A stretch of 64,000 nucleotides of DNA from Novispirillum itersonii subsp. itersonii ATCC 12639 (GCF_000381985.1 NZ_KB907337.1:447697-511696); one strand, 5' to 3'. Positions 1 through 9,753 are shown, counted from the first letter of the stretch. The notes: generated by a model from the sequence alone, not told the origin. Numbers and translations are program-made.

Positions 1-1442
1 ACCAGCGCCGCCAGACCGGCAGAGCCAATGGCATATCCTTTGGTGACAGCTTTGGTCGTATTGCCAACGGCATCAAGGGCATCGGTTATCTTTCTCACCT
101 CCGGCGGCAGGTTTGCCATCTCGGCAATTCCCCCGGCGTTATCGGTCACCGGACCATAAGCATCCAACGCCACCACAATACCCGCCAGAGCCAGCATGGT
201 GGTTGCCGCCACGGCGATCCCGTAAAGGCCGGCCAGAGCATAAGCCGCCAGAATCCCGGCGTTGATGACCAGCACCGGCAGGGCGGTTGCCTCCATCGAC
301 ACGGCCAGCCCCTGAATCACGTTGGTGCCGTGCCCGGTCTGCGAGGCCTGCGCCACGGAATGGACAGGCCGGTGATCGGTGCCGGTGTAGTATTCAGTTA
401 TCCAGACAATCAGCCCGGTGACGGCCAGCCCGGTGAAGGCACAGCCGATCAGCGACAGCGCACTGATGGTCAGGCCGCTACGGGTAGTGACCCCATCAGG
501 GAACATCAGCAGGGTCACCCCGATAATCAGCACCGCTGAAACCCCGGCAGCCCCGATAAAGCCTTTGTACAGGGCCTGCATGATGTTGCCCGATGGGCCA
601 AGCTGCACGAAAAACGTGGCGATGACAGAGGCAATAATGCAAACCGCCCCAATCATCAGCGGAAACAGCATCATGGTTCCCGCCTGCGCTTCGGGGAAGA
701 AAATCGCCCCCAGCAGCATCGTTGCAACCACGGTGACCGCATAGGTCTCAAACAGATCAGCGGCCATACCGGCACAGTCACCGACGTTATCGCCGACATT
801 ATCAGCGATCACTGCCGGATTGCGCGGATCATCCTCAGGGATTCCGGCCTCAACCTTGCCGACAAGATCTGCCCCGACATCCGCCCCTTTGGTGAAAATG
901 CCACCCCCCAGCCGGGCAAAGATGGAGATCAGCGAGGCCCCGAAACTGAGGGCCACCAAAGCCTCAAGGATCGCCCGCTGGGCAAGCCCGGCGGAAAGCA
1001 GGAAAGCATAGTATCCGGCAACGCCCAGCAGCCCCAGACCAACCACCAGAAGGCCGGTCACCGCACCGGAGCGAAATGCCACCCGCAGCGCCGGGGCAAG
1101 GCCGCCACTGCGCGCCGCTTCGGCCGTGCGGACATTCGCCCGCACGGAGATGTGCATCCCGGCAAACCCGGCCAGAGCGGACAGAACCGCCCCGACGGCA
1201 TACCCCATGGCCACATGCAGACCAAGACGCACCCCTAAGAGTACGCCGACAAGGGCACCGACGACGGCAATGGTTTTATATTGTCGGCTGAGATAAGCCG
1301 CCGCCCCTTCCTGCACGGCAGAGGCGATCCGCTGCATCTCTGCGGTTCCGCTTCCTGCGGCGAGAATAGAGCGGGTGGCAAAGGCAGCGTACCCGATCGC
1401 CAGAAAACCGCAGGCGATGATGAACACGAATGAGGCGGCCAT
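1..1442 (-). CDS. hppA: Membrane-bound proton-pumping pyrophosphatase (partial)
   Basis: Integral membrane enzyme coupling hydrolysis of inorganic pyrophosphate to ion pumping. The visible N-terminal part is a chain of hydrophobic helices. It carries the family motifs [11 protein letters not shown] and [19 protein letters not shown], which hold the aspartates and lysine of the Mg-PPi site. Further on it reads [10 protein letters not shown]. In this family a lysine at that position marks the K+-independent H+ pumps, while K+-dependent enzymes have alanine, so I infer an H+-PPase. The start is ATG at 1442 behind a GGGGGAGGG ribosome site. The C-terminus lies beyond base 1 of the window. It is the last gene seen in the riboflavin/thiL cluster, 173 bp after the FliL-like gene. 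Confidence 0.95.
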   Translation of the reverse strand, partial: MAASFVFIIACGFLAIGYAAFATRSILAAGSGTAEMQRIASAVQEGAAAYLSRQYKTIAVVGALVGVLLGVRLGLHVAMGYAVGAVLSALAGFAGMHISVRANVRTAEAARSGGLAPALRVAFRSGAVTGLLVVGLGLLGVAGYYAFLLSAGLAQRAILEALVALSFGASLISIFARLGGGIFTKGADVGADLVGKVEAGIPEDDPRNPAVIADNVGDNVGDCAGMAADLFETYAVTVVATMLLGAIFFPEAQAGTMMLFPLMIGAVCIIASVIATFFVQLGPSGNIMQALYKGFIGAAGVSAVLIIGVTLLMFPDGVTTRSGLTISALSLIGCAFTGLAVTGLIVWITEYYTGTDHRPVHSVAQASQTGHGTNVIQGLAVSMEATALPVLVINAGILAAYALAGLYGIAVAATTMLALAGIVVALDAYGPVTDNAGGIAEMANLPPEVRKITDALDAVGNTTKAVTKGYAIGSAGLAAL

Positions 1443-1615
1443 CGGACCCTCCCCCTGCCAGTGATGTCAGGAGTATGGTCGCAAAAAGCCGGATATACCG
1501 CAAGGTTACTGCGGGGAGAGGCATCTGCCATTGTTTCGCGACATCAGGCGGTCCGGGCGGCACCCCGCACAACGCATGGGATCGTGCGCTGAAAGGACCG
1601 ACCAGACCGCAGCCC

Positions 1616-2089
1616 TTACCGGGTGAAGGCAGACATGACAATCACATCCTTAACCTGCCCGGTCCCGACGACTCGCTCGGTAATCACCTTCAGGCGAGCC
1701 TTGATGGCCCGGTAATCCGGGGTGGTCCGCTCCGTCATCATATCCGGCACCATCTGGAACAGAGCGCGCAGATAAAGGTCGTGCAATTGCGGCAACGCCT
1801 TTGCCACCCTGCCATCGGCTGTCGGGTACATCTCCAGCCGCAGGGCGAAGTAAATGTTGCCGGTCACTTCCTTATTCTGAATGACCGGGATCGAGAACGG
1901 CGCCATGTTCAGAAAAATCGGGTCAACCCGTGGCGGCGGACCGGGCGGCGGGGCGTTTTCCACCTTCCCTTCCATCGGCTTAATCAGCCCGCCGGTGATA
2001 TCGGGGATGATATTGAAGTGGATCAGGCCCCCCAGACCCAGCATGACGGCGACCATTAACGCCACAACGATCACCAGAACCCGGATCAT
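1616..2089 (-). CDS. FliL-like single-pass membrane protein
   Basis: A 157-residue protein with one N-terminal transmembrane helix (residues 2-22), a proline-rich stretch (PPPGPPPR, about 49-56) and a soluble, probably periplasmic C-terminal domain. This layout and the C-terminal pattern (paired helices, then KDVIVMSAF) resemble the flagellar basal-body protein FliL, but identity is too low for me to be sure. The ATG at 2089 is chosen because AGGAGGCGGAG precedes it; a longer reading lacks such a site. It starts 10 bp after thiL stops and is probably co-transcribed. It could be a FliL paralogue not involved in motility; no flagellar gene is adjacent. Confidence 0.6.
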   Translation of the reverse strand: MIRVLVIVVALMVAVMLGLGGLIHFNIIPDITGGLIKPMEGKVENAPPPGPPPRVDPIFLNMAPFSIPVIQNKEVTGNIYFALRLEMYPTADGRVAKALPQLHDLYLRALFQMVPDMMTERTTPDYRAIKARLKVITERVVGTGQVKDVIVMSAFTR

Positions 2090-2099
2090 CTCCGCCTCC

Positions 2100-3077
2100 T
2101 TAAAAGTGGGTGAAACCGGGTCGGGCCGGGGCCCAACCCCGCCCGTCCGGGCCGGTGAGAGAAACTGCCGGATCCTCGGTAAACACACCGATGACGGTCA
2201 CCGGGGTACCGCCGCCACGGTTCCATGCTGTGATCTGGTCCAGCGCCGACGGTGGAAACGCCATCAGAAGCTCGTAATCATCACCGCCGGTCACGGCCTG
2301 CTCCAGCGTGGCCTGACCGCTTTCCAGCCACGACCGGGCGGCGTCTGAAAGCGGTATCTGCCTTAGATCCACCTGCGCCCCAACGCCGGAAACCCTGCAG
2401 ACGTGCCCCATATCCTGCACCAGACCATCAGAAATATCCATGCAGGCATGCATATACGGGGCCAGAGCCGCTGCAACATCCAGCCGGGGCCGGGGCACCC
2501 GGTACCGGTCCGCCAGAAACATCTGGGCGGCATCGCCCGGATTGACCGGCTGCTGTGCGGCAAACAGCCCCAGTGCCCCGTCACCGATGGAGCCACTGAC
2601 GGCCAGAAGATCCCCCGGACGGGCCCCGGAGCGTAAAACCGCCTGCCCCGGCTGCACTGTCCCCAGTGCGGTCAGGGTAAACGTCGCCGGGCCGGGGGTC
2701 GAAACGGTATCGCCCCCGGCGATTGGCATCGCAAAGGCGGCGACATCCGCCGCCAGCCCGGCGGCAAACGCTTCAATCCAGCCTTCAGGAGTATTTTTCG
2801 GAAAAGCACAGGTCAAAAAACCGGCCCGTGGCTTTGCCCCCATCGCCGCCAGATCAGACAGATTGACCCGCATCAGTTTGCGGGCAATCGTATCAGGCGG
2901 ATCGTCGGGCAGAAAATGCACCCCGGCAACAATCGCGTCGACGGTTGTCACCAGCTGGTGACCGGGGGGCAGATCCAGCACCGCCGCATCATCAGTAAGC
3001 GCAAGCGCCCCCGGCTCCGTTGAAGCCAGGGGCGCAAACAGATCGGCAATCAGGCCAAATTCGCCACGGCGGCTCAT
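2100..3077 (-). CDS. thiL: Thiamine-monophosphate kinase
   Basis: Phosphorylates thiamine monophosphate to thiamine diphosphate with ATP, the last step of cofactor synthesis. The 325 residues match the normal ThiL length. Visible family motifs are MSRRGEFGLIADLF at the N-terminus, the metal/ATP-binding LTDDAAV (about 27-33), VDAIVAGVHF (about 47-56), the glycine-rich IAGGDTV (about 120) and GDDYELL near the C-terminus. The ATG at 3077 is chosen because the family begins with this GEFxLI motif; upstream sequence belongs to the nusB end. It lies 19 bp after nusB in the riboflavin operon, a very common alphaproteobacterial arrangement. Confidence 0.95.
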   Translation of the reverse strand: MSRRGEFGLIADLFAPLASTEPGALALTDDAAVLDLPPGHQLVTTVDAIVAGVHFLPDDPPDTIARKLMRVNLSDLAAMGAKPRAGFLTCAFPKNTPEGWIEAFAAGLAADVAAFAMPIAGGDTVSTPGPATFTLTALGTVQPGQAVLRSGARPGDLLAVSGSIGDGALGLFAAQQPVNPGDAAQMFLADRYRVPRPRLDVAAALAPYMHACMDISDGLVQDMGHVCRVSGVGAQVDLRQIPLSDAARSWLESGQATLEQAVTGGDDYELLMAFPPSALDQITAWNRGGGTPVTVIGVFTEDPAVSLTGPDGRGWAPARPGFTHF

Positions 3078-3096
3078 CGTCCGTCCTGCGGCAGCG

Positions 3097-3636
3097 TCAG
3101 GCGCCGTCCGCCGGGCGGGGACGGCGGGCCGCTTCCATCTCTTCCGGGCGGATCTGGCGGGCCAGTTTGTCGAGAACGGCATTGACCATCCCCGGCTCAG
3201 CCCCTTCAAAGAAGGACCGGGTGATGTCAACGTATTCCGAGATACAGCCGCGCGCCGGCATGGTCGGCCGCTCCAGCAGTTCATACAGACCGCAGCGCAG
3301 GATCGAGCGGGTCAGCGGCTCCAGCCGGGTCGAATCCCAGTTTGTGCCGAGCGAGGCATCAATCACTTCGTCCAGGCGGGTCTTCATGGCATCAACGCCA
3401 CGCACCAGAACCGAAAACAGCTCGGCGTGCATCTCGATCAGCGGCACGACCTCTTCCGTTTCCAGATCCGGGTCTTCGGCGATCACTTCGCCGCCGATGG
3501 CACCGCTGATCAGGTCAGACAGAACATCGTCAATCCGCCCGCCGGTCAGGGACAGCTGATAAGTGGCCTGCACCGCAGCAAGGCGGGCGGCACCACGGCG
3601 CAGGGCCGCATCAGAGGGTTTTTTCTGTGTCGTCAT
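3097..3636 (-). CDS. nusB: Transcription antitermination factor NusB
   Basis: RNA-binding antitermination factor that with NusE (ribosomal protein S10) binds boxA in rRNA leaders. The 179-residue protein shows the all-helical NusB pattern: an N-terminal ARLAAVQATYQLSLTG helix, then STRLEPLTRSILRCGLYELL and the C-terminal FFEGAEPGMVNAVLDKLARQIRP. It sits between ribH and thiL, as is usual in alphaproteobacteria, and likely shares their transcript. No unusual feature. Confidence 0.96.
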   Translation of the reverse strand: MTTQKKPSDAALRRGAARLAAVQATYQLSLTGGRIDDVLSDLISGAIGGEVIAEDPDLETEEVVPLIEMHAELFSVLVRGVDAMKTRLDEVIDASLGTNWDSTRLEPLTRSILRCGLYELLERPTMPARGCISEYVDITRSFFEGAEPGMVNAVLDKLARQIRPEEMEAARRPRPADGA

Positions 3637-3654
3637 GGGGTCCGGGGGCCAGAA

Positions 3655-4116
3655 TTACAGGCCCAGTTCCTTTTTAATTTCAATCATACGCATGCAGGCG
3701 GCGGCAGCTTTGCCGCCAAGGTTCTTGCTGTCCACGCGTGACCGCGCCACCGCCTGATCCCAGGTCTGGCAGGTCAGAATACCGTTGCCGATGGCAAGGG
3801 AATAATCCAGCGCAAGCTGCTGGACACCCCGCATCGCTTCGTTGCAGACGTGTTCGTAATGATCGGTCTCACCCTTGATGGCACAGCCCAGCACCACGTA
3901 CCCGGCATAGCGGGTATCGGTGGCACGCAGTTCCATCGCCCGGATGGCAAAGCGGATCACCGCCGGAATCTCCAGAATTCCCGGTACGATGACGCGCTTA
4001 TAGCCAGCACCGCGGGCGGTCAACTCCTGCACCGCGCCCTTCACCAGCTGATCGGCCAGCTCGTCGTAGAAACGGGCTTCAACGATCAGAATGCGCGGAC
4101 CAGAACCAGAACTCAT
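3655..4116 (-). CDS. ribH: 6,7-dimethyl-8-ribityllumazine synthase
   Basis: Condenses 5-amino-6-ribitylaminouracil with 3,4-dihydroxy-2-butanone 4-phosphate to lumazine, the penultimate step to riboflavin. The 153 residues show VPGILEIPAVIRFA and the catalytic-histidine loop KGETDHYEHVCNE, the hallmark of lumazine synthase. The ATG at 4116 is preferred because GGAAAAGGTGACACC precedes it and it gives the family-typical start; an upstream in-frame ATG at 4155 has no such support. It follows ribB in the operon and partners riboflavin synthase (ribE). Confidence 0.95.
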   Translation of the reverse strand: MSSGSGPRILIVEARFYDELADQLVKGAVQELTARGAGYKRVIVPGILEIPAVIRFAIRAMELRATDTRYAGYVVLGCAIKGETDHYEHVCNEAMRGVQQLALDYSLAIGNGILTCQTWDQAVARSRVDSKNLGGKAAAACMRMIEIKKELGL

Positions 4117-4176
4117 GGTGTCACCTTTTCCGTGGCGGGATGAGGAGTGAAGCAAAACAGACGGCAGCGGCAGGGC

Positions 4177-5292
4177 TCAGGCGACGATCGGCTTCCGTCC
4201 GGTCACGCGCAGGCCGTAGCCGTCAAGGCCGATGATGTGACGTTCGGTATTCGACAGAAGAACCATGTCACGGACCCCGAGATCCAGCAAGATCTGTGCG
4301 CCGACACCGTAATCGACCAGCCGCGACCCGGCATCAGGGGCCCCCAGCCGTTCTTTCAGGCGGTCAGACAGCGTGGCACGGTTGGCTTCGCGCAGCAGCA
4401 CCACGATACCCCGGCCTTCTGCGGCAATCATGCTCATCGCAGCCTGAAGCTGACCGTGACGGCCACCATGCAGATCGCCCAGCACGTCATCCAGCACATG
4501 CATGGCATGCATGCGCACCAGAACCGGCTCATCCGATGCCTGAAGATCGCCCTTAACCAGAGCAATATGTTCAGCATAGCCAATGGTGTTGACGTAAACA
4601 CTCAGCGACCATTCGCCACCGAAGGCGGACTCAAAGCGGCTTTCCACCTCTTTGCGCACCAGCTTTTCCGTGCGGCGGCGATAGGCGATCAGATCGGCGA
4701 TGGTGGCGATCTTCAGGCCATGCTTCTGGGCAAACGGGATCAGGTCAGGCATACGGGCCATGCTGCCGTCATCGTTCATGATTTCGCAGATCACGCCCGA
4801 CGGGTTAAGCCCGGCAAGGCGGGAGATATCCACCGCCGCCTCGGTATGTCCGGCACGGACCAGCACGCCGCCATCACGGGCCATCAGCGGAAAGACGTGA
4901 CCGGGGGTGGCCAGATCATCCTTACCCTTCGACGGGTCAATCGCCACGGCGATGGTGCGGGCGCGGTCAGAGGCGGAGATGCCGGTGGTCACCCCTTCCT
5001 TCGCCTCAATCGACACCGTAAAAGCGGTGGCGAGGCGCGACTGGTTGTGGCTGTCCATCATCGGCAGCTTCAGCTGATGGCAGCGGTCAGCCGTCATCGA
5101 CAGGCAGATCAGGCCGCGGCCGTACATGGCCATGAAGTTGACAGCCGCCGGGGTGGCGAACTGCGCCGGAATGACCAGATCCCCTTCATTCTCACGGTCT
5201 TCATCATCGACCAGAATGAACATGCGGCCATTGCGGGCGTCTTCGATGATGTCTTCAATCGGCGACAGATGGGCGGCGAGAGAGGTGGTCAC
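4177..5292 (-). CDS. ribB: 3,4-dihydroxy-2-butanone 4-phosphate synthase fused to a degenerate GTP cyclohydrolase II domain (RibBX type)
   Basis: The N-terminal half (about residues 1-205) is a complete RibB domain that makes the four-carbon precursor of riboflavin from ribulose 5-phosphate: [12 protein letters not shown] holds the metal and substrate acids, followed by [14 protein letters not shown] and [11 protein letters not shown]. The C-terminal half has the RibA fold, but the zinc-binding CxDCG region reads [15 protein letters not shown], without any of the three cysteines, and the catalytic QEGRG stretch is also replaced. GTP cyclohydrolase II activity is therefore unlikely; proteobacterial RibBX variants are known. 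Start GTG at 5292, 8 bp behind AGAAGGA; the gap to ribE is 4 bp. No intact ribA lies in the window. Confidence 0.93.
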   Translation of the reverse strand: MTTSLAAHLSPIEDIIEDARNGRMFILVDDEDRENEGDLVIPAQFATPAAVNFMAMYGRGLICLSMTADRCHQLKLPMMDSHNQSRLATAFTVSIEAKEGVTTGISASDRARTIAVAIDPSKGKDDLATPGHVFPLMARDGGVLVRAGHTEAAVDISRLAGLNPSGVICEIMNDDGSMARMPDLIPFAQKHGLKIATIADLIAYRRRTEKLVRKEVESRFESAFGGEWSLSVYVNTIGYAEHIALVKGDLQASDEPVLVRMHAMHVLDDVLGDLHGGRHGQLQAAMSMIAAEGRGIVVLLREANRATLSDRLKERLGAPDAGSRLVDYGVGAQILLDLGVRDMVLLSNTERHIIGLDGYGLRVTGRKPIVA

Positions 5293-5296
5293 GGTC

Positions 5297-5896
5297 TTAT
5301 TCCTTCTCCAGAAGGCGGGATACATAGCGCGCCAGCATGTCAATTTCCATGTTTACCCGCTTGCCGACGATCAAATCCCCCAAAGTCGTCACCGTCTGGG
5401 TGTGGGGGATGATGTTGACCCCAAACCGGCGGTTGTCCACCTCATTCACTGTCAGCGATACGCCGTTGATGGTCACGGAGCCCTTCGGGGCCACAAACTT
5501 CTTCAGGGCCTCGGGGGCTTCAAACACCAGACGGCGGGATTCGTTGTCAGGGCGGATTTCCACCACCGTCGCCACACCGTCAACGTGGCCGGAAACGATA
5601 TGTCCGCCCAGCTCATCCCCGACCTTTAAGGCCCGTTCCAGATTAACCCGGGTCCCGGTGGCCCAGTCCGCCAGCGTGGTCTTTGACAGGGTCTCTTCCG
5701 ACACTTCCATCACAAACCAGTTGCCGTCAGCATCCCGGCCCTTATCCACCACGGTCAGGCAGACACCGTCGCAGGCGATCGACGCCCCCAGATCAATGCC
5801 ATCCGCATCATAGGCGCAGGAGAAGACAAAGCGGGCTTCGCCGCTGCGGTCAACGGAGCGGACCTGCCCCACATCAGTGATAATGCCGGTAAACAT
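5297..5896 (-). CDS. ribE: Riboflavin synthase, alpha chain
   Basis: Dismutates two molecules of 6,7-dimethyl-8-ribityllumazine to riboflavin and the pyrimidine precursor. The protein has 199 residues and the two tandem lumazine-binding barrels expected: [10 protein letters not shown] opens the first, and [13 protein letters not shown] plus [15 protein letters not shown] mark the second. The ATG at 5896 matches the universally conserved MFTGI start. It lies 8 bp after ribD and 4 bp before ribB, so the operon is translationally tight. Some genomes call this gene ribC. Confidence 0.95.
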   Translation of the reverse strand: MFTGIITDVGQVRSVDRSGEARFVFSCAYDADGIDLGASIACDGVCLTVVDKGRDADGNWFVMEVSEETLSKTTLADWATGTRVNLERALKVGDELGGHIVSGHVDGVATVVEIRPDNESRRLVFEAPEALKKFVAPKGSVTINGVSLTVNEVDNRRFGVNIIPHTQTVTTLGDLIVGKRVNMEIDMLARYVSRLLEKE

Positions 5897-5904
5897 TGCC
5901 TGCC

Positions 5905-7008
5905 TCAGATCTTTCGTTCCAGAAACTCTACACTGTCTGCCCCGACCGGGGCCAGCCTGACACGCCGGTATTCCGGGCTGTCGGTCAGGCGGGTCAGATC
6001 CAGCGCCCCGATGCCGCTGCGGGCATCGCCGCCCAGCACTTTCGGCGCCCGGAACCATACCGCACGGTCAATCAGACCGGCCCGCAGGAAGGCGCCGGCC
6101 ACCTGACCGCCCCCTTCGATCATCACCCGGGTCAGCCCCCGTTCCGCCAACGCTGTCGCCACAGCACCGCAGTCATGCGGATCAGGCAGGAAGATCAGCT
6201 CCGCCCCTGCCCGGGACAGGGCCGCCGCTGCGTCTGTGTTCTTTGCCGTCAGCGCGGTGACAATCCACACCGGGGCCGCCGCCGCCGTTTCAAGCAACGC
6301 ACAGTCCACCGGGGTCCGCAGCCGGGCATCCAGCACCACCCGCACCACCGGGCGCGGGTCAACCCCCGGCAGGCGGCAGCGCAGATCAGGGTTATCCGCC
6401 AGCACGGTCCCGGAGCCGACCAGAACAGCATCATGCTCCGCCCGCAGGCGGTGGGTCAGGGCCCGCGCATCCGGCCCGGTGATCCACTGGCTGTCACCGT
6501 TGGCCAGTGCGATGCGGCCATCCAGACTGGTTGCCGTTTTCAGGGTCAGCATGGGTCGCCCCTGCTCCACGCGCAGGAAAAAGCCCAGATTATGGGCACG
6601 GGCCTGATCGGCCAGCAAACCGTTCTGCACGGTGATTCCGGCGCTACGCAACCGTTCCAGCCCGCGCCCGGAGACCCGGGGGTCGCTGTCGGTGATCGCA
6701 ACCACACAACGGCTGATACCCGCATCGGCCAGCGCATCGGCACAGGGCGGTGTCTTACCGAAATGGCTGCATGGCTCCAGCGTGACATAGGCGGTGGCGC
6801 CCCGGGCTTTCTCCCCCGCCTGCATCAGGGCGAATGCCTCAGCATGGGGACGACCGCCGGGCTGGGTCCAGCCCCGGCCAACCACCAGCCCATCCCGCAC
6901 AATCACGCACCCTACCGCCGGGTTCGGCCAGGTGTTGCCCAGCCCCCGGCGGGCGAGCCGCAGGGCGGCAGCCATATGGGCGTGATCAGCGTCGGTGAAG
7001 GCGGACAT
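5905..7008 (-). CDS. ribD: Bifunctional pyrimidine deaminase/reductase RibD
   Basis: Carries out the deamination and NADPH-dependent side-chain reduction in riboflavin synthesis. The N-terminal cytidine-deaminase-type domain shows HAEAFAL (H55-E57) and PCSHFGKTPPC (C80, C89), the zinc ligands and proton shuttle. The C-terminal reductase domain (about 150-367) contains TSLDGRIA, the dihydrofolate-reductase-like substrate motif, and RVMIEGGGQVAGAFL. The ATG at 7008 lies behind GAAAGG; total 367 residues, normal length. It follows nrdR by 53 bp; I see no FMN riboswitch in that gap. Confidence 0.95.
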   Translation of the reverse strand: MSAFTDADHAHMAAALRLARRGLGNTWPNPAVGCVIVRDGLVVGRGWTQPGGRPHAEAFALMQAGEKARGATAYVTLEPCSHFGKTPPCADALADAGISRCVVAITDSDPRVSGRGLERLRSAGITVQNGLLADQARAHNLGFFLRVEQGRPMLTLKTATSLDGRIALANGDSQWITGPDARALTHRLRAEHDAVLVGSGTVLADNPDLRCRLPGVDPRPVVRVVLDARLRTPVDCALLETAAAAPVWIVTALTAKNTDAAAALSRAGAELIFLPDPHDCGAVATALAERGLTRVMIEGGGQVAGAFLRAGLIDRAVWFRAPKVLGGDARSGIGALDLTRLTDSPEYRRVRLAPVGADSVEFLERKI

Positions 7009-7061
7009 CCGGCAGGCCTTTCTCAGAACAGAGGAACAGCGCAGCAAACCCCGGCGGGCGG

Positions 7062-7526
7062 TCAGGCCCGCGTCTCAATCCCCCCCAGACTTTCGATAAA
7101 CTCTTCGAAATCACGGGCCTCGCGGAAATTCTTATAGACAGAGGCATAACGGACATAGGCCACCGGGTCGAGGGCCTGCAAGGCCTCCATCACCATTTCC
7201 CCGATCATGGTCGACGGAATATCATTCTCGCCGGAGCTTTCCAGCCGCCGCTGAATGCTGTTCACCACCCGCTCGATCCGCTCTTCATCCACCTTCCGCT
7301 TCCGGCAGGCAATGCTGATCGACCGCACCAGCTTATCCCGGTCGAACGGCACACGCTGGCCATTCTTTTTCGTGATGATCAGATCGCGCAGCTGTACCCG
7401 CTCGAACGTGGTGAAGCGTGACGAACAGGCCGGGCAGAAACGCCGCCGCCGGATCGCCGAATTATCCTCGGTCGGGCGGGAGTCTTTTACCTGCGTATCG
7501 TCATGGCCACAAAACGGACAGCGCAT
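7062..7526 (-). CDS. nrdR: Transcriptional repressor NrdR
   Basis: ATP/dATP-responsive repressor of ribonucleotide reductase genes. The 154-residue protein starts with a zinc ribbon (C3, C6, C31, C34), followed by the ATP-cone domain with [23 protein letters not shown]. Three ATG codons follow one another at 7532, 7529 and 7526. The last is preferred because it gives the family start [10 protein letters not shown] and the best distance from the upstream GGGG. It heads the riboflavin operon, a widespread nrdR-ribD linkage. Confidence 0.95.
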   Translation of the reverse strand: MRCPFCGHDDTQVKDSRPTEDNSAIRRRRFCPACSSRFTTFERVQLRDLIITKKNGQRVPFDRDKLVRSISIACRKRKVDEERIERVVNSIQRRLESSGENDIPSTMIGEMVMEALQALDPVAYVRYASVYKNFREARDFEEFIESLGGIETRA

Positions 7527-7650
7527 CATCATCCCCGGAACTGCGGAGGACTGCCACGCAGACCCCCGATGATGTGGGTGTATGACCGCACCCTACACCA
7601 TCTTGTTGAAAAGAGTGAGAGCCTTTCCCCACCACCGGCGGGAAAAGGCT

Positions 7651-7697
7651 CTGAAAAGAAAAGACCGGTGCGGTAGGGGGAGCCCCCGCCGCACCGG
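7651..7697 (-). terminator. Rho-independent terminator of glyA
   Basis: Read on the minus strand directly after glyA: a 9-bp GC-rich stem (arms at 7665-7673 and 7689-7697) with a further GGG/CCC inner pairing, followed by TCTTTTCTTTT. A second, weaker inverted repeat (7619-7652) overlaps its T-tract. It separates glyA from nrdR. Confidence 0.85.
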
Positions 7698-7712
7698 CCC
7701 GCAAAGCACAAA

Positions 7713-9002
7713 TTACAGGGTCGGGTAAATCGGGAAGCGGCGGCACAGCTCGGCCACCTCAGCCCGCACCGCAGCCTCAACCGCAGAGTTGTCTTCGCGG
7801 TTGGCGGCCAGACCATCCAGCACGCGCACGATCAGGCGGCCGATCTGACGGAACTCTTCTTCCCCGAAGCCGCGGGTGGTGCCCGCCGGGGTGCCCAGAC
7901 GCACGCCGGAGGTCACGGTCGGCTTTTCCGGGTCGAACGGGATGCCGTTCTTGTTGCAGGTGATCCCGGCCCGCTCCAGCGCGTGCTCGGTGATGTTGCC
8001 GGTCAGGCCCTTCGGGCGCAGGTCCACCAGCATGACATGGGTGTCGGTGCCGCCGGAGACGATATCCAGCCCGCCCTTGACCAGCTCTTCAGCCAGCGCC
8101 TTGGCATTGACCACGATCTGGGCGGCGTAGTCTTTGAATTCCGGCTTCAGCGCTTCGCCGAAAGCGACAGCCTTGGCGGCGATGATGTGCATCAGCGGGC
8201 CGCCCTGCAGCCCCGGGAACACGGCGGAATTGAACTTCTTGCCGAGGTCGGGGTTGTTGGACAGGATCATGCCGCCGCGCGGACCACGCAGGGTCTTATG
8301 GGTGGTGGTGGTCACCACGTCGGCATAGGGCAGCGGGTTCGGGTGGGCCCCACCGGCAACCAGACCGGCGAAGTGCGCCATATCGACCATCAGATACGCG
8401 CCGACCTTGTCGGCGATGGCACGGAAGCGGGCGAAATCGATCTGACGCGGAATGGCGGAACCACCGGCGATGATCAGCTTCGGCTGATTTTCGACGGCCA
8501 GACGCTCGACTTCATCATAGTCGATCAGGCTGTCTTCTTTCCGCACGCCGTACTGCACGGCCTTAAACCACTTGCCGGACTGGGCCGGGGCCGCACCGTG
8601 GGTCAGGTGACCGCCAGCGGCCAGGCTCATGCCCAGAATGGTGTCGCCCGGCTGCAGCAGGGCCATCATCACCGCGCCGTTGGCCTGACAGCCGGAGTGC
8701 GGCTGAACGTTAACGTATTCGGCACCGAACAGCTTCTTGGCGCGGTCAATCGCCAGCGCTTCGGCCACATCGACGAATTCGCAGCCGCCGTAATACCGCT
8801 TGCCGGGGTACCCTTCGGCGTACTTGTTGGTCAGCACGGTCCCGGCGGCATCCAGCACCGCCTTCGACACGATGTTTTCCGAAGCGATCAGCTCGATCTG
8901 GTCCTGCTGGCGGCCCAGTTCGCTGGTCACCGCAGCCATCAGCTCCGGATCAGCATCGGCAAGGGAGGAGGAGAAAAAGCTGGAGGGCACTGCGTACGTC
9001 AT
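7713..9002 (-). CDS. glyA: Serine hydroxymethyltransferase
   Basis: PLP enzyme interconverting serine and glycine while charging tetrahydrofolate with a one-carbon unit. The 429 residues are full length. The PLP lysine is K236 in [40 protein letters not shown] and the VDMAHFAG loop complete the active site. Start is ATG at 9002 behind AGAGGA. A strong terminator follows, so it is probably not joined to nrdR. It lies downstream of rpiB on the same strand, a common alphaproteobacterial order (rpiB-glyA-nrdR-ribD). Confidence 0.97.
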   Translation of the reverse strand: MTYAVPSSFFSSSLADADPELMAAVTSELGRQQDQIELIASENIVSKAVLDAAGTVLTNKYAEGYPGKRYYGGCEFVDVAEALAIDRAKKLFGAEYVNVQPHSGCQANGAVMMALLQPGDTILGMSLAAGGHLTHGAAPAQSGKWFKAVQYGVRKEDSLIDYDEVERLAVENQPKLIIAGGSAIPRQIDFARFRAIADKVGAYLMVDMAHFAGLVAGGAHPNPLPYADVVTTTTHKTLRGPRGGMILSNNPDLGKKFNSAVFPGLQGGPLMHIIAAKAVAFGEALKPEFKDYAAQIVVNAKALAEELVKGGLDIVSGGTDTHVMLVDLRPKGLTGNITEHALERAGITCNKNGIPFDPEKPTVTSGVRLGTPAGTTRGFGEEEFRQIGRLIVRVLDGLAANREDNSAVEAAVRAEVAELCRRFPIYPTL

Positions 9003-9112
9003 GAGTGAGTGTATCCTCTGACAGAACCCCGCACTGGGGCAGAAGCCCCGCGATGGGGCGAAATTCCGGGGCCGGACGCGGTGGGGCCAGAAAGCCTGCG
9101 CCCGGAACAGAC

Positions 9113-9133
9113 TGAAAAAGCTGAAAAATCAGC
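9113..9133 (-). terminator. Probable terminator of rpiB
   Basis: On the minus strand, starting one base after the rpiB stop: a 5-bp stem GCTGA/TCAGC with a TTTT loop, followed by TTTTTCAG. The stem is short, so efficiency is uncertain. Confidence 0.5.
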
Positions 9134-9134
9134 C

Positions 9135-9572
9135 TTAACTCATCTTCTCGATGCGGCGGGCATGGCGCCCCCCGGCAAACGGGGTCGACAGGAACAGATC
9201 AAGGCAATCCTTGGCCGTCTCCGGGCCGGTGGTACGGCCCCCCATCACCAGCACGTTGGCGTCGTTATGTTCGCGGCACATCCGCGCCCCGTAACCGTCG
9301 TGCACCAGCGCGGCGCGGACATGGCGGTGGCGGTTGGCGGCGATGGAAATACCGATACCGCTGCCGCACAGCAGCACGCCCCGGGCAGCCCGGCCATCAA
9401 GCAGCGCCGCCGCAACAGCGTCGGCAAAGTCAGGGTAATCGACCGAATCGGTACCATGCGTGCCGAGATCCAGCACCGTCAGGCCCTTTTGTTCCATGTG
9501 CTGCTTCAGCAGCGCCTTCATCTCAAGGGCGCCGTGGTCAGAGGCGATCACAATGACGTCTTGACTGCTCAT
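9135..9572 (-). CDS. rpiB: Ribose 5-phosphate isomerase B
   Basis: Interconverts ribose 5-phosphate and ribulose 5-phosphate in the pentose phosphate pathway. The 145-residue protein has the RpiB active-site features: ASDHGALEMK (D12, H13), the base cysteine C69 in LLCGSGIGISIAANR, and the HNDANVLVMGGR helix. The substrate product also feeds RibB two genes downstream. Full length, no anomaly. Start is ATG at 9572 behind GAGAGAGTTACCCCCG. Confidence 0.95.
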   Translation of the reverse strand: MSSQDVIVIASDHGALEMKALLKQHMEQKGLTVLDLGTHGTDSVDYPDFADAVAAALLDGRAARGVLLCGSGIGISIAANRHRHVRAALVHDGYGARMCREHNDANVLVMGGRTTGPETAKDCLDLFLSTPFAGGRHARRIEKMS

Positions 9573-9753
9573 CGGGGGTAACTCTCTCGTCTGGGCGGCA
9601 AAATCTGCGCGTTCCTTAACACAGGATCTGCATCAATTCCAACCGGCGCCTTTACGCTGCGTCGGGAAAAGGCGTCCTACCGGACAATTATCGCAGATTA
9701 TCGCACGGAAACCATTTTCAGCCGCAGCCGATGCGACCCCCTCTTCCCCCGCG

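Noticed and set aside
7009-7061. FMN riboswitch before ribD
   Set aside because: The nrdR-ribD gap is only 53 bp, too short for the aptamer, and no match is seen.
7610-7660. Second terminator for glyA
   Set aside because: The weaker inverted repeat overlaps the T-tract of the stronger hairpin at 7665-7697 and has a bulged stem; probably not an independent terminator.
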